The notes beneath the pieces were generated by a model. The model did not search any database. It was not told the DNA's origin and was given only the letters and a program-made list of their open reading frames with translations. The position numbers and the translations under genes were made by a program. Positions 16,262-26,161 of a DNA stretch of 64,000 bases are shown here, piece after piece. The first letter of the stretch is position 1, and each line of letters opens with the position of its first letter. Source of the stretch: Micavibrio sp. UBA2638 (GTDB taxonomy: Bacteria > Pseudomonadota > Alphaproteobacteria > Micavibrionales > Micavibrionaceae); contig DENS01000005.1 in the NCBI GenBank assembly GCA_002359735.1, forward strand, positions 67,122 to 131,121. Reading direction: 5' to 3'.

Positions 16262-17698
16262 ATGTCGGCGCGTGTCCTTGTAGTTGATGACATCCTACCC
16301 AATGTAAAGTTGTTGGAAGCCAAGCTGACCAACGAATATTATGACGTGCTTACGGCAACAAGCGGCGCAGAGGCCATAGAAAAAATTGAACATGAAAAGC
16401 CCGATATTGTGTTGCTGGATGTTATGATGCCCGGCATGGATGGTTTTGAGGTCTGTAGCCATATAAAAAATAATCCACTTTGTGCGCATATTCCCATTGT
16501 GATGGTGACGGCGCTGACGGATGTTGCCGATAAGGTGCGCGGGTTAGAAGCGGGAGCCGATGATTTTCTGAGTAAGCCGATTAATGATGTGGCCCTGATG
16601 TCACGCGTGCGTTCACTTGTGCGTTTGAAAATGGCGCTGGATGAATGGCGCATTCGTGAAAATACGGCCAATCAGCTGGGCGTGGTTGAGGAAACGTCTC
16701 ATGTTATGTCCGAATCCGTGGAAAAGGCCAATATTTTGTTGATCGAAGATCGCAGCTTTGAGGCGCAGAAAATTGAGCAAACCCTGGAAACCGACAGTCA
16801 CCACATTGTGGTCAAGGATTCTGGTGTCCAGGCGATGGGGGAAATCGCCAAACAAGACTTTGATGTGATTATCGTGAGCATCAATCTGGAACATGAGGAT
16901 GGCTTGCGCCTTTGTTCGCATTTGCGGTCGAATGAACGCACACGCATGGTGCCGATCATTATGATCGGTGAAGATCAGGATATGAAAAAAATTGCCCATG
17001 GTCTTGAGATCGGAGCCCATGATTACATTTTACGGCCATTAGAACGTAATGAGCTGTTGGCGCGGGTCAGAACGCAAGTTCGCCGTAAACGCTTCCAGGA
17101 CCGGTTGCGCGCAACTTACGAGATCAGCCTTTCAATGGCTTTGACCGATGGTCTGACGGGGCTTTATAACCGCCGCTATCTGCAAGTGCATTTGCAAAAA
17201 GTTTTAACCAAAAACCGCGAAAGCAATAAAAGAACCGCCGTCTTAATGATTGATATCGATCATTTCAAAAGCGTAAATGACACGTATGGCCATGATGTCG
17301 GGGATCAGATATTGAAAGTATTTGCCCAACGGTTACGGGATAATTTGCGCAGTTTTGATCTGGTTGCCCGTATGGGCGGAGAGGAATTTGTGGTCGTTTT
17401 GCCGGAAGTGTCCGAAGACAGGCCGTATATGGTGTCTGAACGTTTGCGGATGGCCATTTGTAATGAGCCCATACCCTGTAATACCCCTGAAGGGCATCTG
17501 ACCGTTACAACATCTATTGGCGGCGCAATTATAAAGCCCGATGATGATGACACGACAGAATCCGCGCTAAAGCGCGCGGATGTGTGTTTGTACAAAGCCA
17601 AAAAGGATTTAGGGCGTAATTGCAGTGTATTTGAAGATATTGGTAAATTAGATCCCGCTCAATATCAACCGCGGGGCCGTCCTGAGCTGGAAGAGTGA
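16262..17698 (+). CDS. pleD: PleD diguanylate cyclase response regulator (REC-REC-GGDEF)
   Basis: This 478-residue enzyme makes c-di-GMP from two GTP. The first receiver has phospho-acceptor Asp53 (LLDVMMPGMDG) and Lys105. The second receiver (about 155-270) has Ser206 where the Asp should be, so it is an adaptor, as in Caulobacter PleD. The GGDEF domain has the active motif GGEEF at 372-376 and an inhibitory RSFD at 363-366, so product feedback should work. It starts 34 bases after divK and should be co-transcribed with it. In Caulobacter PleD drives the swarmer-to-stalked transition. Confidence 0.95.
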   Translation: MSARVLVVDDILPNVKLLEAKLTNEYYDVLTATSGAEAIEKIEHEKPDIVLLDVMMPGMDGFEVCSHIKNNPLCAHIPIVMVTALTDVADKVRGLEAGADDFLSKPINDVALMSRVRSLVRLKMALDEWRIRENTANQLGVVEETSHVMSESVEKANILLIEDRSFEAQKIEQTLETDSHHIVVKDSGVQAMGEIAKQDFDVIIVSINLEHEDGLRLCSHLRSNERTRMVPIIMIGEDQDMKKIAHGLEIGAHDYILRPLERNELLARVRTQVRRKRFQDRLRATYEISLSMALTDGLTGLYNRRYLQVHLQKVLTKNRESNKRTAVLMIDIDHFKSVNDTYGHDVGDQILKVFAQRLRDNLRSFDLVARMGGEEFVVVLPEVSEDRPYMVSERLRMAICNEPIPCNTPEGHLTVTTSIGGAIIKPDDDDTTESALKRADVCLYKAKKDLGRNCSVFEDIGKLDPAQYQPRGRPELEE

Positions 17699-17791
17699 TG
17701 GGGTTTTATAATTTACAGACATAATCCATGCGATGCCAGGCAGGGGCTTTAATGATAACTACCGGTGGCCGTTATAAATCACAGACATAAA

Positions 17792-17816
17792 AAAAGCGCC
17801 GTTATAAGGCGCTTTT
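17792..17816. terminator. Bidirectional terminator between pleD and rpmG
   Basis: AAAAGCGCC (17792-17800) pairs with GGCGCTTTT (17808-17816) around a 7-base loop, with A and T runs on both sides. It can stop transcription from pleD (+) and from rpmG (-), which converge here. Confidence 0.85.
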
Positions 17817-17844
17817 GTTGTTTTGACCGTGGCCGATGAAAAAC

Positions 17845-18048
17845 TTAGTTTTTCTTGGATGGTGGCATTTTCTTCTCAACGAACCAGACATGCGCGCCGC
17901 GCTTTCCAGTTTCTTCATTGGTTGCCCATGGGTCATATTTTTTCTTACGGATTTTGTATTCCGCGCGTGTGCTGCGTGTTGCGTAATAGCGGTACCCTGT
18001 ACCTGCTTCGCTTTCCAATCTTACTTTTACATTTGTGGACTTTGCCAT
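17845..18048 (-). CDS. rpmG: 50S ribosomal protein L33
   Basis: This 67-residue basic protein of the large ribosomal subunit has the L33 core VKVRLESEAGTGYRYY followed by KKKYDPWA. It is longer than the usual about 55 residues because of a C-terminal GKRGAHVWFVEKKMPPSKKN stretch. It lacks the paired Cys zinc motif, so it is the zinc-free form. It is the last gene of the minus-strand block and is closed by a terminator. The position after pleD is common in alphaproteobacteria. Confidence 0.9.
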   Translation of the reverse strand: MAKSTNVKVRLESEAGTGYRYYATRSTRAEYKIRKKKYDPWATNEETGKRGAHVWFVEKKMPPSKKN

Positions 18049-18125
18049 CTCTACTCTCCAATATTCCTTAGAAGTGATGCTTTATGCGTGATTATTGCCT
18101 GGTTGTCAAGAATTTCTTGCGATTT

Positions 18126-20471
18126 TTATTCTTTGTTTTTCTTTTTACGCTTGTGTTTTGGCGTTGTCTTTTTTCTGGCCTTTTTGTGTACGGCTTTTAC
18201 TTGTTTACGATCGCCGGGATCGGCCTTTGGGCCTTTGCGGGGCGATGGTTTTCGGGAGGAACGTTTCCCCGGCCCTGCGCGCCCTGATCCGCTGTTTCTG
18301 TTCGGGGCTTCCATACCCGGTATATCGGCGCCATTTCTCAGGCTATCTTCGCTCAATTCCAATACTGTCGATCCGGTTAAGCCATCGGCCTCTTTTAGTT
18401 TTACCGTAACTTCACCGCCCAAACGAAAAACGATTTTCTTGCGCCGTCCGATTAGAGCGTGGGCGTGTTCATCATGCACATAGAAATCATTGCTCAGTGA
18501 TTTCATGGGCACCAGACCGTCTGCCCCACTTTCATGTAAGGTAACAAATAGACCAAAACGGGTAACGCCGGATATGCGCCCGGCAAATTCGGCTCCGATT
18601 TTTTCGGATAAATAAGCGGCGGTAAAACGGTCTGTGGCGTTACGCTCGGCTTCCATTGAGGCGCGTTCAGTGCCTGAAATATGGGCGCAAATGCCATCCA
18701 ATGCGGCTTCTTCGGCATCACTTAGACCACCTTCGCCAAGCCCATAGGCGCTGACCAGAGACCGGTGTACAAGTAAATCGGCGTAGCGGCGAATGGGGGA
18801 TGTAAAGTGGCCGTATTTCTCTAGGGCCAAACCGAAATGACCAATATTTTCGGAGGAATAGACAGCCTGGCTTTGGGTACGCAAGATAACTTGTGAAATT
18901 AAATGTGAATATGGCATGTCGCTGGCCTTTGCCAGAATATGATTTAACTTGGCCGGTTGGATATTTTCGGCTTTGGGCAGGGATAGGCGGAAGCTCTCCA
19001 GAAATTCGCGGGCGCTCTCCAGCTTGTCCATAGAAGGTTTATCGTGAACGCGATATACGCAAGGGGCGCGCTTGTTTTCAAGCGCTTGCGCCGCCGCGAC
19101 ATTGGCCAGTATCATAAATTCTTCGATTAATTTATGGGCATCCAGACGAATGCGCTGCTTCACACCGTTCATGTTGCCGTTTTCATCAATTAAAATTTGA
19201 CGCTCGGGCAAATCCAGATCAAGCGCGCCGCGTTTCCTGCGCGCCTTGTCCAGTACCTCGAAAACTTCGTAAAGCGGGGTGATGATTGTATCAACCAGCC
19301 CTTCTGTTTTATCATCGGTAACGCCGTCATGGGCGGCCTGTACTTGTTCATAGATTAACCGCGCATGTGAACGGATTAAGGCGCGTACGAATTTATGTTT
19401 AACCAGCTTGCCGTTTTTATCAATCCACATATGCGCGGCAAGCGCGGCGCGGTCTTCATTAGGGCGCAGCGAGCATAAATCATTGGAAAGAGCTTCCGGT
19501 AGCATGGGGACAACGCGGTCAGGAAAATAGGTTGAATTGCCGCGTCTTTGTGCCTCAACATCCAATGGTTTACCTGCGCGCACATAATAAGAAACATCGG
19601 CAATGGCAACTATTAGGTGAAAGCCGTCTTCACCGCCCGGAACTTGGCAAGGTTCGGCATAAACTGCATCATCAAAATCACGCGCATCGGCCCCGTCAAT
19701 GGTTACCAGCGGGATCGATCTTAAATCCTGGCGTTTGCCCAGCGGCGGCACTGTCATGCCCTTGGTTTCCTGTAATGCGCTGTCAGGGAATTTTTCATGC
19801 AAACCGGATTCGTATAGGCTAATCAGGCTGATGGCTTTTGGGTCACCGCGGCGGCCCAGAACTTCGGTAATGCGAACGGTTTTGTGTTTCAGGCCGCGTG
19901 TTGGCTGAACTTCACCAATGGCCAGATCACCATCCTGCGCATCGCCTTCATCGCCAAATGAAATACTAAAATCGTATTTTGCGCGTTTATCCGCTGGCTG
20001 AAGAATAAAGCCTTTTTTGGTTTCGCGAACCAAGCCAAGAATGCGCCCTTTTTCTTCATCAATGCGGCGAATCGTGCGCGCTTCATAGGCGCTGTCGGTG
20101 ACGCGGGTCAGACTGGCCAGAACGCGGGCACCGATGCCAAGGGCCGGGTGGCCTTTCTTCTCCGGCATCATCTCTATACGCGGCTGGCTGCCCTGGCTTT
20201 CTTCGTCCCATTCGGTCAGCTTGGCAAAGACATCGCCGTCAATATCAATATCGGTGACTTCCACCACGGCCACGGCAGGCAGGCCCTCAGGGATCGTATA
20301 AACGCCGCCAGCCTGTTTGATAATGGATTCGTCCTTTTCCAGTTTTTTCAGGATTTGCTTTAACGCCACGCGGCGATCTCCGCCCTTAATACCAAAGGCG
20401 CGGGCGATGTCACGCTTGGTTACGGGGGTGGGCGTGGTTTTGATAAAGTCGAGTATGTCTTGCGGATTCAT
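18126..20471 (-). CDS. rnr: Ribonuclease R
   Basis: This 781-residue processive 3'-5' exoribonuclease degrades structured RNA. In order it has an N-terminal helix-turn-helix segment (about 1-50), cold-shock OB domains, the RNB catalytic domain with DGADARDFDDAVYAE (metal-binding Asp cluster, about 260-274), an S1 domain (about 625-710), and a Lys/Arg-rich tail of about 50 residues (KKARKKTTPKHKRKKKNKE) likely to grip RNA. It lies 49 bases after topA in the pyrB-to-rpmG block. Confidence 0.96.
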   Translation of the reverse strand: MNPQDILDFIKTTPTPVTKRDIARAFGIKGGDRRVALKQILKKLEKDESIIKQAGGVYTIPEGLPAVAVVEVTDIDIDGDVFAKLTEWDEESQGSQPRIEMMPEKKGHPALGIGARVLASLTRVTDSAYEARTIRRIDEEKGRILGLVRETKKGFILQPADKRAKYDFSISFGDEGDAQDGDLAIGEVQPTRGLKHKTVRITEVLGRRGDPKAISLISLYESGLHEKFPDSALQETKGMTVPPLGKRQDLRSIPLVTIDGADARDFDDAVYAEPCQVPGGEDGFHLIVAIADVSYYVRAGKPLDVEAQRRGNSTYFPDRVVPMLPEALSNDLCSLRPNEDRAALAAHMWIDKNGKLVKHKFVRALIRSHARLIYEQVQAAHDGVTDDKTEGLVDTIITPLYEVFEVLDKARRKRGALDLDLPERQILIDENGNMNGVKQRIRLDAHKLIEEFMILANVAAAQALENKRAPCVYRVHDKPSMDKLESAREFLESFRLSLPKAENIQPAKLNHILAKASDMPYSHLISQVILRTQSQAVYSSENIGHFGLALEKYGHFTSPIRRYADLLVHRSLVSAYGLGEGGLSDAEEAALDGICAHISGTERASMEAERNATDRFTAAYLSEKIGAEFAGRISGVTRFGLFVTLHESGADGLVPMKSLSNDFYVHDEHAHALIGRRKKIVFRLGGEVTVKLKEADGLTGSTVLELSEDSLRNGADIPGMEAPNRNSGSGRAGPGKRSSRKPSPRKGPKADPGDRKQVKAVHKKARKKTTPKHKRKKKNKE

Positions 20472-20520
20472 AATACTATATTACATGGTCACACCGCCAA
20501 GCGATAGCAAGGAAATAAAC

Positions 20521-23088
20521 TTATTTCCCTGCACCTGCTTTTTTCTTCTTCGCTGCTGTCTTTTTCTTCTTGGCTGGCGCTTTCTTTTTCTTTGCAGGAG
20601 CTTTACCGCCATTTGCCGCTTTTTCAGCGTCTTTGATCTCTTTTTGCGCAATCAAATCCACGGCGCGGTTCATGCCGATTGACATCACATCGTCATCTTT
20701 GGGGATGGAAACAAATTTATTGTTATGTTTCACAAATGGACCGAAGCGTCCAATTCCGGCCTCAATCATTTTGCCGGTTTCCGGGTGTATGCCGACTTCC
20801 CGTGGAAGCGCCAGCAAGGACAATGCCTTTTCCAGTGTGACGTCTTCAACTTTTAATCCTTTGGGCAGTCCTTGACGTTTTGGCTTGGGCGCAGATGGCT
20901 TTTTGGGCTTTGGAGGATTTTTTTCGCCAGCTTTCTTGGCGGCCTTCTTGGCTTCTTTCCAGTTCTCGATCTCCAGATCATACGCATCCATGCGCTTTTT
21001 CTCTTCTTCCGCCGTTTCCGGTGGGGCGTCAATCTGGACATAGGGGCCGTAAGGGCCGCGCCGCAATGAAACAGTGCGTCCTGTGCCGGGGTCTGTTCCC
21101 AAAATCTTTGGTTCATTGGCCAGAGCATCGGCGCCGCTGTCGTCTTCGCCGTCTTTATCCGGGACCACCAATGGCTTTGTGTATTTGCAATCCGGGTAGT
21201 TTGAACAGCCGATAAAAGCGCCAAATTTACCCAGTTTTAGCCCCAGGCGGCCTTCGGGCAGGTCGGGGTTATCTTTACAGGCCTGACAAACGCGTGCGCT
21301 GTCACCTTCGGGAAAGAAGTGGGGTCCTAATTCGGCATCCAGATGGTTAATGACATCGGTGATGGTTAATTCTTTGGTGTCGTTAACGGCCTTGATAAAG
21401 TCATCCCAGAACAACCGCAATGCTTCTTTCCAATGCACATGCCCGGAGGCAATGGCATCCAGTTCTTCTTCCAGGTTGGCCGTAAAATCATAATCAACAT
21501 AGCGTGAAAAGAATTTGGTTAGGAAGGTCGTCACGACGCGGCCGCGGTCTTCGGGAATGAATCGCTTGGAATCCATGCGTACGTAATTGCGATCCCGCAG
21601 CACCTGCAAAATCGAAGCATAGGTAGAGGGGCGGCCAATGCCAAGCTCTTCCAGTTTCTTGACCAGCGATGCCTCAGTGTAACGCGGGGGCGGCTGGGTG
21701 AAATGCTGGTTCGGATCGATTTTAACCAACTTGGTCTTTTCCCCTGTATTCATCGGGGGCAGGCGGCGGTTTTTATCATCGCTTGATGCTTCCTCCTCCT
21801 CATCATCGCGGCTTTCCTGATACAGAGTCAGGAAACCGTCAAAGGCAACAACCGAACCATTGGCGCGCAATACCACATCATCAGTGCCATCGGAAATATC
21901 GACGGCCATTTGATCCATCAGCGCGTTTTCCATTTGCGAGGCCATGGTGCGCTTCCAGATCAGTTCGTACAGCTTGCGGTGATATTCGTCTTTGGGCGCG
22001 GCGCTTGATCTTGGATGCACGGATAGGTCGGTTGGACGTATCGCTTCGTGGGCTTCCTGCGCATTTTTTGCCTTTGATTTATAAAGGCGGGGCGCATCGG
22101 GCAGGTATTTATCGCCGTAATCTTTTTTAATCAGGCTGCGTGCTTGTGTCACGGCGTCTTGTGACAGGGTTGTGCCGTCTGTACGCATATAGGTAATCAG
22201 GCCCGCCTCGTACAGGGCTTGCGCATTACGCATGGTGTTCGAGGCGCTCATGCCCAATTTGCGTGAGGCTTCCATTTGTAATGTTGATGTAATAAACGGC
22301 GCATAGGGGCTGCGTTTTACCTGTTTCTTGTCGATATTGGTGATTTTAAGCGCTTTGTTTTCGATGCGCTCAACCGCATGCTGGGCTTCGGCCTCAGTGC
22401 TGATATCCAGTTTACCGAGTTTGTTGCCGGATAAATGCGTCAGGCGAGCGGTAAAGGGGGCTCCTTCCTCTGTGTGCAGGCGGGCCTCAATGCTCCAATA
22501 TTCATCGGGGCGGAAAAGCTCAATTTCTGTTTCGCGTTCACATATAATGCGCAAAGCCACCGATTGCACACGTCCGGCCGATTTTGAACCCGGCAATTTT
22601 CGCCACAATACCGGCGACAGGTTAAAGCCAACCAGATAATCCAGGGCGCGTCGTGCTAGATAAGCCTCAATTAAAGGGTGATCCAAGTCGCGGGCGTGGT
22701 CGAACGCTTCCTGTACCGCTTTTTTTGTGATTTCATTGAATGTAACGCGGTGAACTTGCTTGTTTTCCAGCAACTTGTTGTCTTGTAGAATCTCCAGCAC
22801 ATGCCAACTGATGGCTTCTCCCTCGCGGTCGGGGTCAGTCGCCAGAAAGACGGCATCGGCCTTTTTAACGGCTGATTTTATGTCGTTAACGTTTTTGGCC
22901 GCGCGGTCGCCCAATTGCCATTTCATCGCGAAGTCCTGTTCAGGAAGCACCGATCCGTCTTTGTTGACCAGGTCGCGCACATGGCCGTAGGAAGCCAGAA
23001 CCTTGTAGTCTTTTCCGAGGTATTTTTCGATCGTTTTGGCTTTCGCCGGTGACTCGACTATGACGAGGTTATGGCTCAATTTATTCAT
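20521..23088 (-). CDS. topA: DNA topoisomerase I
   Basis: This 855-residue type IA topoisomerase relaxes negative supercoils. The Toprim domain starts with VIVESPAKAKTIEKYLG and contains the acidic FLATDPDREGEAISWH. The active-site Tyr is in LITYMRTDGT (about 295-304). One intact four-Cys zinc ribbon is visible (CQACKDNPDLPEG with GCSNYPDCKY), followed by zinc-free repeats around RRGPYGPYVQ and GIGRFGPFVK. The tail is a Lys/Ala repeat that should bind DNA. Its start overlaps the end of dprA by 8 bases, implying coupling. Confidence 0.97.
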   Translation of the reverse strand: MNKLSHNLVIVESPAKAKTIEKYLGKDYKVLASYGHVRDLVNKDGSVLPEQDFAMKWQLGDRAAKNVNDIKSAVKKADAVFLATDPDREGEAISWHVLEILQDNKLLENKQVHRVTFNEITKKAVQEAFDHARDLDHPLIEAYLARRALDYLVGFNLSPVLWRKLPGSKSAGRVQSVALRIICERETEIELFRPDEYWSIEARLHTEEGAPFTARLTHLSGNKLGKLDISTEAEAQHAVERIENKALKITNIDKKQVKRSPYAPFITSTLQMEASRKLGMSASNTMRNAQALYEAGLITYMRTDGTTLSQDAVTQARSLIKKDYGDKYLPDAPRLYKSKAKNAQEAHEAIRPTDLSVHPRSSAAPKDEYHRKLYELIWKRTMASQMENALMDQMAVDISDGTDDVVLRANGSVVAFDGFLTLYQESRDDEEEEASSDDKNRRLPPMNTGEKTKLVKIDPNQHFTQPPPRYTEASLVKKLEELGIGRPSTYASILQVLRDRNYVRMDSKRFIPEDRGRVVTTFLTKFFSRYVDYDFTANLEEELDAIASGHVHWKEALRLFWDDFIKAVNDTKELTITDVINHLDAELGPHFFPEGDSARVCQACKDNPDLPEGRLGLKLGKFGAFIGCSNYPDCKYTKPLVVPDKDGEDDSGADALANEPKILGTDPGTGRTVSLRRGPYGPYVQIDAPPETAEEEKKRMDAYDLEIENWKEAKKAAKKAGEKNPPKPKKPSAPKPKRQGLPKGLKVEDVTLEKALSLLALPREVGIHPETGKMIEAGIGRFGPFVKHNNKFVSIPKDDDVMSIGMNRAVDLIAQKEIKDAEKAANGGKAPAKKKKAPAKKKKTAAKKKKAGAGK

Positions 23089-24235
23089 CCCCTAAAAGTT
23101 GTATTCGGTTCCCCGGCAAGCGTTTTATACGCCCCGCAAGCTCAAGGTCAAGCAAAACAGTTTGCAAAACACTTATATTGAAATGACAGCTTCGCAAGAG
23201 TACGTCAACCGAAATAGGCGTAAAAGATAATTTGTCCATGATCTCGTCATGGGCGTTTTCTGGTGGATCTGCGACAATATCCACAGGTGGATGAAGCGGG
23301 ATAAAGGGAGGGTATGGTTCGCGCATAGCATGGCCTGAAAAATCCATCATTCCTTCCATTATATCCTCGCAAGAACGCACCAGCGTGGCCCCTTCGCGGA
23401 TAAGGTGATTGGGGCCGGCCGCGCGGGGGTCCATGGGGTGGCCGGGGATGGCATAGATGTCGCGCCCCTGTTCACCGGCCATGCGCGCGGTAATTAATGA
23501 TCCTGAACGCTTGGTGGCCTCAACGACAACAACGCCTTTTGACAGGCCCGAAACAATGCGGTTGCGTTTGGGAAAGCTCTGTGCAAAGGGTTTTTGATCA
23601 AAAGGGCTTTCGGCAATAATAAGGCCTTGTTCTTTCACCTGTTCATAAAGACCGGTGTTTTCTTCCGGGTAAATCACATTTATTCCACCGGCAATGACGG
23701 CGATGGTTCCGCTTGATAGCGCCCCTTGATGCGCAGCGGTATCAATGCCGCGGGCCAGGCCGGAAACGATAACCTGCTTTCGTTTTCCCAGATCTTCGGC
23801 CAGTCTGGCCGTGAATTTTTTCCCGTTGATAGAGGCATTACGTGCCCCGACAATACCGATGCAGGATTTGTGCATTAGCGAAACATCACCAATAACACTG
23901 ATCACAGGCGGCGCGTCATCAATGGCGGAAAGGGCAAGGGGGTATTCTGGGCAGGCGGCGGTGATGATGCGCCCGCCGAAATTCATCAGGGCATCGTATT
24001 CGCGTTCTATTGTTTCATATTTTGCGGCGATCAAGGGTTTTTTGCGTCCACCGCGCTTGGCCAGTTCGGGAAGGGCTTTTAAGGCATTTTCTGCGCCCCC
24101 GTAATATTCCACCAAACGGTAAAAAGTGATAGGGCCAATATTTTCGCTGCGGAATAACTGCAGCCAGGCCAGCTTTTCGGTCTCAGTTAATGGCGCATCG
24201 CGGCGGCCGTCCGGCTGGTTAAATAAATCGGTCAT
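23081..24235 (-). CDS. dprA: DNA-processing protein DprA (Smf)
   Basis: DprA loads RecA onto incoming single-stranded DNA in natural transformation. The protein has a SAM-like N-terminal domain (WLQLFRSENIGPITFYRLVEYYGG) and a Rossmann-fold core with GIVGARNASING and SGLARGIDTAAHQGAL, the two most conserved blocks of the family. A C-terminal winged helix follows (about 320-384). The frame extends upstream to a TTG, but the ATG at 24235 (MTDLFNQPDG) follows an AGAAAG run and is the better start, giving 384 residues. It overlaps topA. Confidence 0.93.
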   Translation of the reverse strand: MTDLFNQPDGRRDAPLTETEKLAWLQLFRSENIGPITFYRLVEYYGGAENALKALPELAKRGGRKKPLIAAKYETIEREYDALMNFGGRIITAACPEYPLALSAIDDAPPVISVIGDVSLMHKSCIGIVGARNASINGKKFTARLAEDLGKRKQVIVSGLARGIDTAAHQGALSSGTIAVIAGGINVIYPEENTGLYEQVKEQGLIIAESPFDQKPFAQSFPKRNRIVSGLSKGVVVVEATKRSGSLITARMAGEQGRDIYAIPGHPMDPRAAGPNHLIREGATLVRSCEDIMEGMMDFSGHAMREPYPPFIPLHPPVDIVADPPENAHDEIMDKLSFTPISVDVLLRSCHFNISVLQTVLLDLELAGRIKRLPGNRIQLLGDE

Positions 24236-24319
24236 ATTTCTTTCTATAACCGTAAAGGAATGATGGGGACAAGTTCTTTTTTTCAATTTCGGCTTTACCG
24301 TCTCGTGGGTGACGGTGGC

Positions 24320-25126
24320 TCAACTATCTTTTTTCTTATCGCCAATTCGTGGCTCGGTGCCGGCGCGGATGCGGGCGATATTGCTCCGGTGACGCCAGAT
24401 CACGAGCGCGGAAATCAGCGCATTAATGATTGCGGGGTACATCCCGTAAAACACATAGGTCATCACAGGTGCCACGATCATCGCACTCATCGCCGCCACG
24501 GAGGATATCTTGCCGAATTTCGCACTCACCAGCCACGTCGCGCACGCAATTAATCCGGTGAAGGGAACAGCGGCGAGAAGAACGCCGAGCGTGGTCGCCA
24601 CACCTTTCCCGCCTTTGAATTTCAGCCAGACGGGGTAGCAATGACCGATGATGGCGGCGAGGCCAGTTAATAAAAGCAATGCTATATATTCAGTTTTATA
24701 AACACTTATTAAATTATGATGATCTGGATTTATTACAGATATCATATTTCCCGTAGCTTTTTCTGCAATTAATGTGCTTTCAGCATTGCTTAAAAACAGG
24801 CTAGGAAAGAAAGAATGACCTAAGAAAAATATAATTAACAGTATAAAAATTGCACCTTTGGTAGCGTCAAGTAGTAATGTTAAAAAGGCTAATTTTTTAT
24901 TGCCCGTCCTTAAAACATTCGTGGCACCAATATTTCCAGAGCCAATAGTTCGAATATCACCATATCCCCAAGCTTTTGACATTAGAAATCCGAAGGGGAT
25001 AGATCCAATAAGATACGCTATCAAGCATGCTATAGCGGTTGTGGTTGACAATTCTAAGTAATCTATTGCCGGGATATATTCAGGGTTAGCATTCCAAAAT
25101 GCAATGTTATCTATACCTAACATCAC
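24320..25126 (-). CDS. plsY: Glycerol-3-phosphate acyltransferase PlsY, enlarged and compositionally mosaic
   Basis: This inner-membrane enzyme moves the acyl group of acyl-phosphate onto glycerol-3-phosphate, the first step of phospholipid synthesis. Family motifs are present: GSIPFGFLMSK, GSGNIGATNVLR (about 62-73) and KFKGGKGVATTLG (about 168-180). At 268 residues it is about 60 longer than usual. The excess is an N-terminal leader (about 1-30) and an insertion (about 112-150, SNAESTLIAEKATG onwards) in a loop between helices. The 5' two-thirds of the gene (about 24660-25122) is about 23-35% GC in sampled 60-base blocks, while the 3' third and pyrB are near 60%. It starts at GTG overlapping the pyrB stop, or at the following ATG. 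Confidence 0.9.
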   Translation of the reverse strand: MMLGIDNIAFWNANPEYIPAIDYLELSTTTAIACLIAYLIGSIPFGFLMSKAWGYGDIRTIGSGNIGATNVLRTGNKKLAFLTLLLDATKGAIFILLIIFFLGHSFFPSLFLSNAESTLIAEKATGNMISVINPDHHNLISVYKTEYIALLLLTGLAAIIGHCYPVWLKFKGGKGVATTLGVLLAAVPFTGLIACATWLVSAKFGKISSVAAMSAMIVAPVMTYVFYGMYPAIINALISALVIWRHRSNIARIRAGTEPRIGDKKKDS

Positions 25127-26040
25127 CCCTCCAACAACAAATCAAGTACCGCCATCCTTGTCGGGATGCCGTTGGCTACTTGCGGGGCGTAGAGGAAGCG
25201 CGTTTTGTCTTCCGCCAGTTCATCCGAGATTTGCAGGCCGCGGATGAATGGGCCGGGGTCGAGGACGATGGCTTCTTTTTTGGCGTGGGCGAGGCGTTCA
25301 TGCGTCAGGCCGTAATCGTTGAAATAGGCGGCGTCATGGATCAGGACCTTGTCCATGCGTTCCTTTTGCGGGCGGATCGACATGACGACATCGGCGCCGC
25401 TCAAGCCCTCATTCAGATCGGTGAATTTATCGACGCCTTCGGCGGCCAGTTTTTCGGGCATAAGTTCCAGCGGCGCAATGACGCGCACATTCGCCCCCAT
25501 CTTGGTGAGCAAGCCCATATTCGAGGATGCAACGCGGGAGTGCGCAATGTCGCCAACAATGGCCACAGTTAGCCCAGCCAGCTTGCCGAAATGCTGGCGC
25601 ATGGTCAGGGCGTCCAGCAAGGCCTGCGTCGGGTGCTCGCGCCAGCTATCGCCGCCATTGATGACGGGGCAATCCATGCGCTTGGCAATGTAATTGGGCG
25701 CGCCGTATTCGCTGTGCCGTAAAACAACGGCATCGGGACGCATGGCATTTAAGGTGTCAATTGTGTCCATAAAGCTCTCGCCCTTTTTAAGGCTCGAGGT
25801 CTCGCGGTTCCAGTTGATGACTTCCGCGCCTAACCGCTTGGCCGCCATTTCAAAACTGGTTAGCGTGCGCGTAGAGTTCTCGAAGAAAAGGTGCAAGATA
25901 ATTTTGCCCTTATGTTTCTCGGCGTCATAAGAACCGTTGGTCAACCCCTCGGCATACATTTGTGCATGATCAAGAATTTTTTCAATGTCCTGCGCTTTTA
26001 GATCGCATATTCCAAGTAAGTGCTTCATGGATTTCACCAA
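25123..26040 (-). CDS. pyrB: Aspartate carbamoyltransferase, catalytic chain
   Basis: This is the committed step of pyrimidine synthesis, carbamoyl phosphate plus aspartate to carbamoyl-aspartate. The 305 residues include the carbamoyl-phosphate loop FENSTRTLTSFE (about 53-64), the HPTQALLDALT motif (about 136-146) and the aspartate-binding DPGPFIRGLQI near the C-terminus. It heads the minus-strand block pyrB-plsY-dprA-topA-rnr-rpmG. Dihydroorotase (pyrC), often found directly after pyrB in related genomes, is absent here. Confidence 0.96.
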   Translation of the reverse strand: MVKSMKHLLGICDLKAQDIEKILDHAQMYAEGLTNGSYDAEKHKGKIILHLFFENSTRTLTSFEMAAKRLGAEVINWNRETSSLKKGESFMDTIDTLNAMRPDAVVLRHSEYGAPNYIAKRMDCPVINGGDSWREHPTQALLDALTMRQHFGKLAGLTVAIVGDIAHSRVASSNMGLLTKMGANVRVIAPLELMPEKLAAEGVDKFTDLNEGLSGADVVMSIRPQKERMDKVLIHDAAYFNDYGLTHERLAHAKKEAIVLDPGPFIRGLQISDELAEDKTRFLYAPQVANGIPTRMAVLDLLLEG

Positions 26041-26161
26041 ACCAGAAACAATTATTCCTGTCTAGTACGAAAAAAATCGTGTACACTTGTTTTATTAAGC
26101 GGGGCTTCTCCTGCCCTTTTACAAAACGTTCTGTAATCACTCCAAATAAAAAGAGTCTCCA

